Of a stretch of 64,000 nt of DNA, positions 36,717 to 45,583 are shown one piece after another. The position numbers and the translations under genes are program-made. The stretch lies in assembly GCF_000799465.1 (NCBI RefSeq), contig NZ_JUGU01000001.1:1240001-1304000 (forward strand). The letters are read 5' to 3'. The DNA is from Psychroserpens sp. Hel_I_66 (GTDB lineage Bacteria; Bacteroidota; Bacteroidia; Flavobacteriales; Flavobacteriaceae). The notes under the pieces were generated by a model. It ran no database searches and was not told where the DNA came from. It was given only the letters and a program-made list of their open reading frames with translations. Positions within the stretch are counted from its first letter, which is position 1, and every line of letters starts with the position of its first letter.

Positions 36717-38096
36717 ATGAAAACTTCTAATTTAAAATGGTTACTACTTGTATTGTTAGCTTTACCTATATTCGAATCTTGTAGTACAGACGACAATCAA
36801 GTAAACACTTATATTAATGAAACAGTTGTAACTGATGAAACGACACAACTTATCGTAGAGTGGAATGAATTATGGTTAGAACTAGATCGCTATACCTATG
36901 GAATGCGACCAAATGCCACAGCTAGATCATTGGCATATATAAATCTTGCTGCTTATGAGACTGTAGTTGACGATATGGTAGATTTCACTTCAAACGCTTC
37001 TAGATTACAAAATTTAACCATTGACAATTCTCAGCGTGCAAATACTATTGATTTAAATATAGCCTTAAATACCTGTTATGCTGTAGTTATGGATTACTTT
37101 ATGTATAACATTCCCATTGAAATGAATAATGAAATAGACCAATTCAAAGTCACAAAAGAGAATGTTTTGTTTCAAAATGTAACTAATCAAGTATTTATAG
37201 ATTCTCGTCAATGGGGAAACTATGTTGCAGAACAAGTCATAGCGTACAGTCAAACCGACCTTCAAGCAGAATCACAAATACTAGATCCACAACCTTTATC
37301 TTATGAGCCTCCAATAGGAGCAGGTTACTGGACCTATAGTGCAGATCAGGAAAGAGCTTTGTTTCCTTATTGGCAATCTGTTCGCACATTTGTAATATCA
37401 TCTGATGATACTTCAACCATAGCTCCAATGGATTACAATGAAGATTCTAATAGCGATTATTTTGCACAGATGAATGAAGTTTATATTACAAACAATGCAG
37501 CTAAATTAGAAAACAATGAAGATTTATGGGTCGCCGAGTATTGGTCAGATGATGTTGAAGGTCTAATGATGAGTCCACCAGGAAGACAAATTTCAATAGC
37601 TAAACAATTAATTGTTCAAAATGATTTCAACCATGAAACTTCCTTGGTACTATTGCTTAAATTAGGCTTCGCACTTAATGATGCAGCAGTGTCAACTTGG
37701 GCAGATAAGTACAATTATATGGTAATGAGACCTCATGTTTATATACAAGAATTTATTGATCCCGAATTTGAAACCAATCTCTACAAATTTATTAATTGGC
37801 CAAATCCGTCATTTCCAGGTTACCCTTCTGGTCATTCCTGCTTTGCTTCGGCAGCAGGAGGTATTTTTATTGATACTTTTGGGAATACGATAGATTTTAC
37901 TGAACGCGCCCATGAAGGAAGAACAGAATTTAGTAGTGCGCCAAGACATTTTAACTCTATAAGTGAAATGGTTGAAGAAGCTGCATTTTCTAGAATACCA
38001 TTGGGAGTACATATGAGAATAGATTGTACAGAGGGAATGCGACTGGGTTATGAGATTTCAGAAGCTGTTAATGACTTTGATTTATCAGTAAATTAA
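36717..38096 (+). CDS. vanadium-dependent haloperoxidase/PAP2-like lipoprotein
   Basis: A 459-residue lipoprotein: signal ending LPIFESC with lipidation Cys22. The second half holds the vanadate/phosphate-binding motifs of vanadium haloperoxidases: MRPHVY (Arg), PSGHS at residues 370-374 with H373, and SRIPLGVHMRID with the axial H432. The helical first half (residues 40-200) is typical of bacterial VCPO-like proteins. It may oxidise halides or act as a phosphatase; the sequence alone cannot decide. No attC-like element separates it from the amylase gene. Confidence 0.86.
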   Translation: MKTSNLKWLLLVLLALPIFESCSTDDNQVNTYINETVVTDETTQLIVEWNELWLELDRYTYGMRPNATARSLAYINLAAYETVVDDMVDFTSNASRLQNLTIDNSQRANTIDLNIALNTCYAVVMDYFMYNIPIEMNNEIDQFKVTKENVLFQNVTNQVFIDSRQWGNYVAEQVIAYSQTDLQAESQILDPQPLSYEPPIGAGYWTYSADQERALFPYWQSVRTFVISSDDTSTIAPMDYNEDSNSDYFAQMNEVYITNNAAKLENNEDLWVAEYWSDDVEGLMMSPPGRQISIAKQLIVQNDFNHETSLVLLLKLGFALNDAAVSTWADKYNYMVMRPHVYIQEFIDPEFETNLYKFINWPNPSFPGYPSGHSCFASAAGGIFIDTFGNTIDFTERAHEGRTEFSSAPRHFNSISEMVEEAAFSRIPLGVHMRIDCTEGMRLGYEISEAVNDFDLSVN

Positions 38097-38154
38097 AATT
38101 ATTCAAAAAAAAACAATTCCCTTTTTTATCTTATAAAGGACAAAATTGGACTTG

Positions 38155-38285
38155 TAAGCTAAGACATTTATAATTCATTACTAGTACTCGCCTACTCATA
38201 ATGATTGTTGCAGATTTTCTATTTTATTGTATTTACTAAGTTAATTGATTAAACCCGCAACTCATCCTATATATTAATGTTTGCC
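38155..38285 (+). repeat. attC-like element 9, degenerate
   Basis: About 131 bp of subfamily B: GCTAAGAC at the left, ATTTACTAAGTTAATTGATTAAACC in outline in the right half, CCGCAAC, TATATATTAATG and a GTTTGCC right end at 38279. The arms pair only partly. Confidence 0.5.
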
Positions 38286-38355
38286 AAAGGCTAAAATTAG
38301 ATTTTTCAAGAAATAGTAAAAAAAAGAACCCGTAATTATTTATGAATTAAATACA

Positions 38356-39411
38356 ATGAGAAAATTATATTTTTATGGGATACTTTTCATTCTAGCATTT
38401 GGATTATCATGTGGTGAGTCTAAGAATAAAGACATTCCAAGTCCAAAACTTAAGGTACTGATTATTGATGGGCAGAACAACCACTATATTTGGCCAAAGA
38501 CATCTATGATTATGGGAAGTTATCTTGAACAAACTGGACTTTTTGATGTAAAAACAACCCATATGGATACCATTTGGTTAGGCATTAAATACAATCCTAA
38601 CAGATCCGGAACTTTAACAAAATATATCCATGAATTTCCTTTAGATTCTTCTAAGCATGTCATTTCTGCTCAACCAACTAAAAATTCAAATTTTAATATT
38701 GATTTTAGTAATTACGATTTGATCGTTTCCAATCTTGGGTTAATGGTCGCTGATTGGCCTGATCGTACCAAAAGAAATTTTGAAAAATATATCAACGAAG
38801 GTGGAGGACTAGTTGTTGTACACGCAGCAAATAATTCCTGGGGAAACTGGGAGGAATATAACAAAATGATCGGTCTCGGTGCATGGGACGGACGTGACAG
38901 TATTTCTGGTCCCTATGTTTTTTACAACAGTGATAGGGAAATTGAAAAGGACCATTCTAAAGGAGTGGCTGGCTCGCATGGTTTAGAACATGAATACACA
39001 ATTACTTCGAGAGCGCCAGAACATCCAATAATGAAGGGTTTACCATTGACTTGGATTCATGCAAAAGATGAACTTTATGATCGTATGCGTGGTCCATTTG
39101 AAAATGCAACCATTCTTGCAACTGCTTATTCAGATTCAGAAAAAAACCAACAACCATGGGAGCCTGCAATGAAAGGTACTGGTTGGAATGTGCCAACATT
39201 GATGGCCATCAATTATGGTAAAGGTCGAATCTTTCATACTACTTTAGGTCACTTTGATTATTCTATGGAATGTGTAGGGTTTATGACGACTTTTCAGCGA
39301 GGTTCGGAATGGGCAGCTACCGGAAAAGTGAATCAAGATATTCCAGATGACTTTCCTTCTAAAGATAAATCAACTTCCAGAATTTGGACGAAAAAAGTAG
39401 GTGATAAATAG
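38356..39411 (+). CDS. ThuA-like domain lipoprotein
   Basis: A 351-residue lipoprotein: signal ending AFGLSC with lipidation Cys19. The body is a ThuA-like class I glutamine-amidotransferase fold: it opens with KVLIIDGQNNHYIWPKTS and carries YINEGGGLVVVHAANNSWGNW and YGKGRIFHTTLGHFD. ThuA proteins take part in disaccharide (trehalose) use in Rhizobium, and in Bacteroidota they are often fused or linked to sugar oxidation loci. The catalytic function is not established. It sits alone between attC-like elements 9 and 10. Confidence 0.86.
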   Translation: MRKLYFYGILFILAFGLSCGESKNKDIPSPKLKVLIIDGQNNHYIWPKTSMIMGSYLEQTGLFDVKTTHMDTIWLGIKYNPNRSGTLTKYIHEFPLDSSKHVISAQPTKNSNFNIDFSNYDLIVSNLGLMVADWPDRTKRNFEKYINEGGGLVVVHAANNSWGNWEEYNKMIGLGAWDGRDSISGPYVFYNSDREIEKDHSKGVAGSHGLEHEYTITSRAPEHPIMKGLPLTWIHAKDELYDRMRGPFENATILATAYSDSEKNQQPWEPAMKGTGWNVPTLMAINYGKGRIFHTTLGHFDYSMECVGFMTTFQRGSEWAATGKVNQDIPDDFPSKDKSTSRIWTKKVGDK

Positions 39412-39454
39412 GTAAGCATTCTGAATAAAATATTCAAAACTTTTGTCAATAATA

Positions 39455-39575
39455 GTTTTACACTATTGCTTGTCCTCACCTGCTTAAAAAAAAACCTCAC
39501 GTAATTTCTATTCAGTTTTTATTTTCTAAATTACGTGCTTAACAAAAAAAATTACACAAAAAAACGGTGTAAAAC
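39455..39575 (+). repeat. attC-like element 10 with two nested perfect stems
   Basis: The outer arms GTTTTACAC (39455-39463) and GTGTAAAAC (39567-39575) are exact complements. Inside lies a second exact pair, CACGTAATTT (39498-39507) and AAATTACGTG (39528-39537), with a 20-bp loop. The right arm ends ACGGTGTAAAACATTG, like the left end of element 2. It is subfamily B in its centre. Confidence 0.58.
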
Positions 39576-39586
39576 ATTGAAAAAAA

Positions 39587-40021
39587 ATGAAAATTAAACT
39601 TTTAACCTTAGCAATTTTAACTTTTATAAGTTGCAAAAATGTCAATGAAAAAGAAAGTGAACAACAAGAAATCAATATTGATTCTACTGAAATCAAATCG
39701 ACATCTTATGAAAAAAAACAAAAGAATGCCATCAGTAATGGCATTTGGATAAGTACCATCGATTCTTTATCAAGCGTTGAGATTAAAGGCAAAAAGTGGA
39801 TTTTTAAATATAAAAGTGTACAAACTGCAACAGACGATTATTATGAATATTTGATAAGTGAGAGTGTTTTTGATAAAGATAGTTCGCTAATTGGCGGTAC
39901 TTTAGTTTTGACAAAACAATCTAATACTCTAAAATACGGTATAGATTATATCTCTGATAAAAACATGGATCTTATCTATTTACCAAGGGGTAATTTTCAG
40001 CACTTTGAGAAAAAAGAATAA
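39587..40021 (+). CDS. small lipoprotein of unknown function
   Basis: A 144-residue lipoprotein: MKIKLLTLAILTFISC signal with lipidation Cys16, a Lys/Glu-rich linker of about 35 residues, then a compact beta-rich domain (GIWISTIDSLSSVEIKGKKWIFKY and following strands) that resembles small lipocalin-like or META-like folds. I recognise no family. It lies 11 bp after element 10 and before a degenerate element. Confidence 0.7.
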   Translation: MKIKLLTLAILTFISCKNVNEKESEQQEINIDSTEIKSTSYEKKQKNAISNGIWISTIDSLSSVEIKGKKWIFKYKSVQTATDDYYEYLISESVFDKDSSLIGGTLVLTKQSNTLKYGIDYISDKNMDLIYLPRGNFQHFEKKE

Positions 40022-40026
40022 GTATG

Positions 40027-40166
40027 TTGTAGAACACAATATTTAAATAATGCTAGTTTCATATAAATTAATGATAATTAATTGTTAGTTGGCATTTAAT
40101 TTTTCTTCGGAAAATTCTCGCTCACAAACATAAATATCCTTAAATTTTTAAAACACTCTGTAACAA
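40027..40166 (+). repeat. attC-like element 11, strongly degenerate
   Basis: GTAGAACAC at the left, TTTTTCTTCGGAAAATTCTCGC in the centre with the octamer, and CTGTAAC at the right recall subfamily A. The arms do not pair clearly. It marks the probable right limit of the array. Confidence 0.4.
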
Positions 40167-40209
40167 TAATTTTGAACAATCGTCTAAAGCAAAACTAAAT
40201 TTAAATGAT

Positions 40210-41340
40210 ATGGCTTATAGAAATTTTTTCCTAATGGTTATGGGTCTGATTGTTGCGAACGTTTACTCTCAAAATAAACTGCCAACAATAAACGCTAATT
40301 CAACCACAGTTGATATTTTAGAAGATGGAGTTTTAAAGAAAGGCTATTGGTCTATTGCGCCAGAAGTAAACCCAGATATTTATGAAACTTCTTCGAAGAA
40401 TATCACATTTTACACAGATATTGATTCCATTAGTTTTGAAGTTTCAAAAAACAAATACTATGATTTTGAAATAATCATCAACCAAAAAGAAAGCGCTATC
40501 ACCCGTATACAATGGGTACCTTCAAGATTGGATATGCTAAAGCAAGCAAGTGAATATGAATTTGAAAATGATAGTTCCATTCCCAAATTCAGTTACCAAT
40601 CAAAAGAAAGTCCAGAACTTGTTAAATTAAGGAGAGAATTAAAACTTGATTCAATCGCTGGTAATGGTAACGAGCTATCTCAAATTTTCAACTTATTTAA
40701 GTGGGCTGATAATGTTGTTGAACACGATGGTAGCAGCAGCAATCCTACCCTTAGAAACGCAATTGATCTACTAAAAATATGTAAAACAGAAAATCGAGGG
40801 CTTAATTGTAGAATGCTTTCTATATTTCTTAACGAATGCTATTTAGCAATGGGTATAAAATCGAGATATGTTACTTGCATGCCTAAAGAAACAGATTTTG
40901 ATGAATGTCATGTGATCAATATGGTGTATAGCAATGATCTAGATAAATGGTTATGGATTGACCCAACAAATGGAGCGTATGTTATGGATGACAAAGGTAA
41001 TCTCCTTAGCATACCAGAAGTGCGTGAAAGATTGATAAATGATAAAGGATTAGTTCTTAATGCTGATGCGAACTGGAACAGAAGTGTCCTAAAAAACAAA
41101 ACCCAATATTTAAATTTTTATATGGCTAAAAATCTTTACCGTTTTCAGACGCCTTTAATAAGTGAGTACAATTCAGAAACCATAGAAGAAGGAAAAGAAA
41201 TTACTTTTGTGGAACTCTTACCACTTGACGGTATTGTACAGGAACCTAAAAAGAAAGTAGATAGCGACACCATAAATAATGTAAAACGTATGTATTATAA
41301 AACAAATAATCCATCGATATTTTGGGCAAAACCAGAGTAA
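40210..41340 (+). CDS. transglutaminase-like domain protein, exported
   Basis: A 376-residue protein with a signal peptide (residues 1-20, ending NVYSQ). A papain-like transglutaminase-type triad is visible: C200 in RGLNCRMLS, H234 in DECHVINMV and D251 in WIDPTNGAY. An N-terminal beta domain (residues 25-120) precedes it. The fold can act as a peptidase or a cross-linking enzyme, and which applies here is unknown. It lies at the right edge of the cassette-like region, and no clear element follows it, so it may be host or cargo. Confidence 0.82.
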   Translation: MAYRNFFLMVMGLIVANVYSQNKLPTINANSTTVDILEDGVLKKGYWSIAPEVNPDIYETSSKNITFYTDIDSISFEVSKNKYYDFEIIINQKESAITRIQWVPSRLDMLKQASEYEFENDSSIPKFSYQSKESPELVKLRRELKLDSIAGNGNELSQIFNLFKWADNVVEHDGSSSNPTLRNAIDLLKICKTENRGLNCRMLSIFLNECYLAMGIKSRYVTCMPKETDFDECHVINMVYSNDLDKWLWIDPTNGAYVMDDKGNLLSIPEVRERLINDKGLVLNADANWNRSVLKNKTQYLNFYMAKNLYRFQTPLISEYNSETIEEGKEITFVELLPLDGIVQEPKKKVDSDTINNVKRMYYKTNNPSIFWAKPE

Positions 41341-41468
41341 AAATTTTAACTCACAATATTATTTAAGAAAGTCCACTTAGCTCATGCTCTTTAATAACTG
41401 ATAATGATAGCGATCGGGCAATAATTTTTTCAAAACAACATAAAACCAAATCTTAACACCATTTCAAC

Positions 41469-41476
41469 TAACTTTG
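41469..41476 (+). promoter_or_regulatory. candidate -7 element for the FUSC gene
   Basis: TAACTTTG is an exact match to TAnnTTTG, 19 bp before the TTG start codon at 41496. No TTG -33 box at the right spacing was seen. Confidence 0.45.
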
Positions 41477-41495
41477 CAACAAACTGCAAAGTCAT

Positions 41496-43748
41496 TTGAA
41501 AGCACAACTCAAACAGCTAGAATTATTTTTTAAAAGTTCCAATTTTGATCGTGGTATTCGACTTGGCGTCGCGATTGCTGTACCTTTTGCTGTACTCTAC
41601 TTTTTAGGTTATTTTAAATTTGCACCTGCCATCGTGGTTGGTGCCTTTTTAAATGCACCTGGTGACATACCTGGTAGTATTAAGTATAAAGTCAATGCCA
41701 TATTAATAAGTATTGGGTTGACGATGGTCATCACAGCTATCATTTTATTTGCAAAACCTCTTCTTCCACTCCTGTTGGTTTCTCTTGCTGTAATATCTTT
41801 TTTGGTATCGTTGATTTCAGTATATGGCTTTAGAGCATCTTTAGTTTCTTTTTCTGGCTTGTTGGCTATGGTATTGGCATTTGCCATTCAAAAAGAAACC
41901 GTAACCGAGATTTTGGTTCAGGTAGGTTTAATGGGTATTGGTGGGCTTTGGTATTTGGTCGTTTCTTATCTTTTTCAAAGATTGGCACCTAAAAAAGATC
42001 AGAATCAATTACTATCGGACACGTTATTGCTCGTTGGCGAATATTTAAAACTTCGTGCCAAATTATTGACCAAAACCTCCAAGCGTGACCAGATTTTAAA
42101 ACAAACTTTTGTGCTTCAAAATCAAATTAATGAAAAGCACGAGACGCTTCGCGAAACCTTGTTTATTGAGCGTAAACGTTCTGGACGTTCACGCTTTGAG
42201 GAAAAACAGCTACTCATCTTTATTTCATCCATCAATATTTTTGAGCTTATTGAAGCCAAACATCTTGATTACAAAATGATAGATAGTATTTTCGGTGGAC
42301 GTAAAGCATATTTAAAAGCCTCTAAAAAACTGAATAAAATCATGGGTAATCACTTGATACGATTATCTGAATTACTCATTCAAAACGATAAAATCCCAGC
42401 AGATGACAAACTCTCAACTGCCTTATCAAAATCAAGTAAATCCATTACCGATTATATTAACACCATAAAATTACCCGAAGCACGAGAAGGCGCTCTCGTC
42501 TTAAAAAATCTGTACGATTACCAGGAACAATTGCTACAAGAAATTAAGGCGATAAGACGTGCCATGGATAATGTAAAGGATGCTGCCAAGATATCATTAA
42601 AGCGACAAGATTCGAGTCAGTTTTTGACACTTCAAGAATACCGACTAAACGTGCTCACTCAAAATTTTAGTTTCAGTTCCAAAATGTTTCGGCATTCACT
42701 AAGATTTGCGATCGCTATTGTTTTTGGTTATGCATTAGGTTTTATTTTTGACATTCAAAACACCTATTGGATTTTGCTCACGATTGTTGTGATCATGCGA
42801 CCAAATTACGGTCTTACAAAAGAACGTTCCAAAGATAGAATAATTGGCACACTCATTGGAGCTGTCGTTGCAGTTGCTATTGTGTTGATCACCCAAAATG
42901 AGATTGTATATGGCGTATTGGCTTTTGTCTCTTTGATTTTCGCGTTTTCTTTAATTCAGAATAATTATAAATCGGCAGCTGCGCTGATTACGATTAGTAT
43001 TGTATTTGTATATTCGTTGATAAATCCCGATGCTTTTGAAGTAATTCAGTATCGAGTTTTAGATACCATTATTGGAGCTACTATAGCGGTTGTGGCAAAT
43101 TATGCCTTGTTCCCAAGTTGGGAAGCCAATAATCTTTCTCATATTATTTTAAATGCCTTGACTAAAAATAGAACCTATTTATTTGCAGCACAAAAATTAT
43201 ATCACAACCCAACCGAAGAGAAATTATCATACAATGTGGCCAGAAAAGAAGCATTTTTGGCGATTAGTAATTTGAACGCTGGATTTCAACGCTTGACGCA
43301 AGATCCAAAATCTAAACAAAAAGAGTTTCAGGTCATTTACGAAATTGTGACGCTCAATCAAACGATGATTTCTGCAATTGCTTCCATAGGAAATTTTGTG
43401 ATAAATCATAAGACCACACCAGCTTCCGAAGAATTTGATGTACTTATCAAGAAAATTGGCAATACACTCAACTCAGCAATCGATTGCCTGGATTTTAATA
43501 AAGGTGATATAAAAATAACGGATCATACTGCGGAAAAAGCCCAGGAAACTTTATTGGAAAAATACCAGCAATTATCCAATTTACGGGACGAAAACATAAA
43601 ACAAGGACACACCGAATTGGATACTGAAACACTCCACGCACTCCAAGAGGCTTATTTAATAGCAAACCAAATGAGCTGGTTACAGTCACTTTCCGAAAAC
43701 CTTAAAAAAGCAACTCTAAAGTACAGATCTGCTTTGGTTGAAGACTAA
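41496..43748 (+). CDS. FUSC family inner membrane protein (YccS/YhfK-like)
   Basis: A 750-residue membrane protein with two blocks of membrane helices (about residues 20-160 and 400-540), each followed by a helical cytoplasmic domain, the layout of the fusaric-acid-resistance-like/YccS-YhfK family. The conserved second-block start is QNTYWILLTIVVIMRPNYGLTKERSKDRIIGT. It may export aromatic acids or similar compounds; the substrate is not known. The start is a TTG at 41496, there being no ATG in frame upstream or near, and a -7 box just before supports it. It is the first clearly core gene to the right of the cassette region. Confidence 0.88.
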   Translation: MKAQLKQLELFFKSSNFDRGIRLGVAIAVPFAVLYFLGYFKFAPAIVVGAFLNAPGDIPGSIKYKVNAILISIGLTMVITAIILFAKPLLPLLLVSLAVISFLVSLISVYGFRASLVSFSGLLAMVLAFAIQKETVTEILVQVGLMGIGGLWYLVVSYLFQRLAPKKDQNQLLSDTLLLVGEYLKLRAKLLTKTSKRDQILKQTFVLQNQINEKHETLRETLFIERKRSGRSRFEEKQLLIFISSINIFELIEAKHLDYKMIDSIFGGRKAYLKASKKLNKIMGNHLIRLSELLIQNDKIPADDKLSTALSKSSKSITDYINTIKLPEAREGALVLKNLYDYQEQLLQEIKAIRRAMDNVKDAAKISLKRQDSSQFLTLQEYRLNVLTQNFSFSSKMFRHSLRFAIAIVFGYALGFIFDIQNTYWILLTIVVIMRPNYGLTKERSKDRIIGTLIGAVVAVAIVLITQNEIVYGVLAFVSLIFAFSLIQNNYKSAAALITISIVFVYSLINPDAFEVIQYRVLDTIIGATIAVVANYALFPSWEANNLSHIILNALTKNRTYLFAAQKLYHNPTEEKLSYNVARKEAFLAISNLNAGFQRLTQDPKSKQKEFQVIYEIVTLNQTMISAIASIGNFVINHKTTPASEEFDVLIKKIGNTLNSAIDCLDFNKGDIKITDHTAEKAQETLLEKYQQLSNLRDENIKQGHTELDTETLHALQEAYLIANQMSWLQSLSENLKKATLKYRSALVED

Positions 43749-43853
43749 AGGTTTTTTGACCATTGATTTTTCTAAAGAGATAAAAAGATAGTGTAAATAG
43801 CAATACATTTTAAGAGAGAAATTACTTCCCGTTTTTCGCTATAAAACAAAAAA

Positions 43854-43882
43854 ATAGCGCAACCAATGGTTACGCTTTTTTT
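43854..43882. terminator. bidirectional terminator between FUSC and ndk
   Basis: The stem AGCG-c-AACC/GGTT-a-CGCT has loop AAT and is flanked by a run of A on the left and T on the right (43876-43882), so it can serve both convergent genes. Confidence 0.75.
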
Positions 43883-43904
43883 ATATCATTAAAGAAATGT
43901 GTAA

Positions 43905-44324
43905 TTAAAACATCTCTCTACCTGAGAAATGAAAAGCACTTTCAATAGCTGCGTTTTCATCGCTATCACTACCGTGTACCGCATTTTCTCCCATAGAAGC
44001 TGCGTATAATTTTCTAATGGTTCCTTCTGCTGCGTCCTCTGGATTTGTAGCTCCTATTAAAGCTCTAAAATCTTCAACTGCGTTTTCTTTTTCTAAAACT
44101 GCTGCAACGATTGGTCCTCTTGTCATGTACTCCACTAACTCACCATAAAATGGTCTTTCACTGTGTACCTCGTAAAATTCTTGAGCATCTGCAGTCGTCA
44201 ACTGAGTTAATTTCATCGCTACGATTCTAAAACCAGAAGCTGTGATTTTTTCTAAAATTGCACCAATATTCCCTTTTTCAACAGAATCTGGTTTAAGCAT
44301 TGTAAATGTTCTATTTGTTGCCAT
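43905..44324 (-). CDS. ndk: nucleoside diphosphate kinase
   Basis: A 139-residue enzyme that equalises NTP pools through a phosphohistidine. The opening [18 protein letters not shown] and the active-site [15 protein letters not shown], with the phosphorylated His, are intact. The length is normal. It is transcribed leftward from a canonical flavobacterial promoter 23 bp upstream and ends at a shared terminator. Assignment is secure. Confidence 0.97.
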   Translation of the reverse strand: MATNRTFTMLKPDSVEKGNIGAILEKITASGFRIVAMKLTQLTTADAQEFYEVHSERPFYGELVEYMTRGPIVAAVLEKENAVEDFRALIGATNPEDAAEGTIRKLYAASMGENAVHGSDSDENAAIESAFHFSGREMF

Positions 44325-44347
44325 TTTATTCTCTTTTAATTTTTGTG

Positions 44348-44377
44348 CAAAAGTAATGCATTTATCAAGAAATACAA
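44348..44377 (-). promoter_or_regulatory. canonical flavobacterial promoter of ndk
   Basis: Read leftward: TTG (44377-44375), 19 bp, TACTTTTG (44355-44348), then 23 bp to the ndk ATG. This fits the published Flavobacterium consensus TTG-N17-19-TAnnTTTG exactly and is the best promoter in the window. Confidence 0.72.
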
Positions 44378-44566
44378 TAGAAAAGTAAAAAACAGATATT
44401 CTTCAAATTTCTGTGATTACAAGCGTTGTCTAGACATAACATTGGATATCTTGATTGTGCTCGATGTGACGGTAAATTTGAAAAAACGAGGTCAACACGT
44501 TAACATAATGATAAAAAAAATCATTCAAAAGAACTTGAAAACCAAAAAATCCTATCTTCGTAACCT

Positions 44567-45583
44567 ATGAATAAAGAAGATATAAAAAATATAAAAGAAC
44601 TGTTAAGTTCACCAAAAGAAATAGTTATCATTCCGCATAAAAATCCAGATGGTGATGCCATTGGCTCTACTTTGGGATTGATGCATTACTTAAAAAAAGG
44701 AAACCATAAAGCAACCATTATCGCTCCTAATGATTATCCTGATTTTTTAAAATGGATGCCTTCGGAAGATTCCATTCTAAAATATGACCAACAAAAAGAC
44801 GATTGTGATGCACTGCTCATTTCCGCAGAGATTATATTTACCTTAGATTTTAATTCCCTCGGAAGGATTGGTGATATGGGAGATGCTGTGGCAACTTCCG
44901 AAGCTATAAAAATCATGATTGACCATCATCAACAACCTGATGATTACGCGCAATTCACCTACTCTGATGTCTCGATGTCATCAACTTGCGAAATGGTCTA
45001 TAATTTTATCGACATGCTGGGAGATACCAATAAAATTGACGAAGATATTGCGTCCTGTTTATACACTGGGATCATGACAGATACAGGGTCGTTTCGGTTT
45101 TCATCAACCACAAGCGAGACCCATAAAATCATAGGTAAGCTTATTGAAAAAGGGGCTAACAACTCCCAAATTCATAATAGCATTATGGATACCAATAGTT
45201 ATGAACGCATGCAATTGTTGGGTCGAGCGTTGAGTAATCTAAAGATCATCCCAGAATATAGAACCGCTTACATCACGCTGTCACAAGAAGAGCTCAACAC
45301 CTATAATTACAAAAAAGGAGATACAGAAGGTTTTGTAAATTACGGACTTTCATTAAAAGGAATCATTTTCGCAGCTATTTTTATTGAAAGCCATCAAGAT
45401 AATATCATCAAGATTTCGCTTCGTAGCAAAGGTGATTTTTCGGTCAATGAACTCTCAAGAAGTCATTTTGAAGGAGGTGGTCACACCAATGCTGCAGGTG
45501 GAAAAAGTGATTTAAACTTGAAAGATACAGTTGACAAATTTATTAGTATCTTGCCAAACTATAAAAAAGACCTCAAAGCCTAA
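44567..45583 (+). CDS. DHH/DHHA1 phosphoesterase, NrnA-like
   Basis: A 338-residue phosphoesterase. The DHH motifs are present: HKNPDGDAIGS, LDFNSLGRIG, MIDHHQQ and a later Asp in GIMTDTGSFRF. The C-terminal DHHA1 domain ends in HFEGGGHTNAAGG. This family degrades short oligoribonucleotides and pAp or cyclic dinucleotide products in the cytoplasm. It starts 242 bp from ndk, divergently, and its stop codon overlaps the gldI start by one base. Whether it acts as nano-RNase, pAp phosphatase or on linear dinucleotides cannot be told. Confidence 0.9.
   Translation: MNKEDIKNIKELLSSPKEIVIIPHKNPDGDAIGSTLGLMHYLKKGNHKATIIAPNDYPDFLKWMPSEDSILKYDQQKDDCDALLISAEIIFTLDFNSLGRIGDMGDAVATSEAIKIMIDHHQQPDDYAQFTYSDVSMSSTCEMVYNFIDMLGDTNKIDEDIASCLYTGIMTDTGSFRFSSTTSETHKIIGKLIEKGANNSQIHNSIMDTNSYERMQLLGRALSNLKIIPEYRTAYITLSQEELNTYNYKKGDTEGFVNYGLSLKGIIFAAIFIESHQDNIIKISLRSKGDFSVNELSRSHFEGGGHTNAAGGKSDLNLKDTVDKFISILPNYKKDLKA

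Larger units (their letters stand above)
26001..40166 (+). mobile_element. integron-like gene cassette array without integrase (CALIN-like)
   Basis: Successive genes are separated by palindromic elements whose ends match the attC plan: R'' (such as GCCTAAC), short spacer, L'' (GTGTAA), a variable centre, L' (TTACAC), spacer, R' (GTTGGC). In the first five units the opening bases are complementary to the bases closing the same unit: GTTACCC/GGGTAAC, GTTAGGC/GCCTAAC, GTTGGCATG/CATGCTAAC, a 12-bp pair matching 11 of 12, and GTTGAAGCC/GGCTACAAC. That is expected if each unit was once a circle carrying one site. All cargo genes but one face rightward, towards their own element. From 33 kb on the pairing weakens. 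No tyrosine recombinase gene is present, so mobility is inferred. The right limit is approximate. Confidence 0.65.

Noticed and set aside
25971-41340. Composite transposon or genomic island with a mobilising gene
   Set aside because: No transposase, integrase, tRNA end or target duplication was found; the unit-specific inverted ends fit cassettes better than shared transposon ends.
44535-44560. TTG-N15-TATCTTCG as an nrnA promoter
   Set aside because: The spacing is too short, the -7 box has a mismatch, and only 6 bp would remain before the start codon.
44343-44570. Open frame of 75 codons between ndk and nrnA
   Set aside because: It overlaps the canonical ndk promoter, has an unlikely Cys/Lys-rich composition with no domain, and overlaps the nrnA start; probably not a gene.
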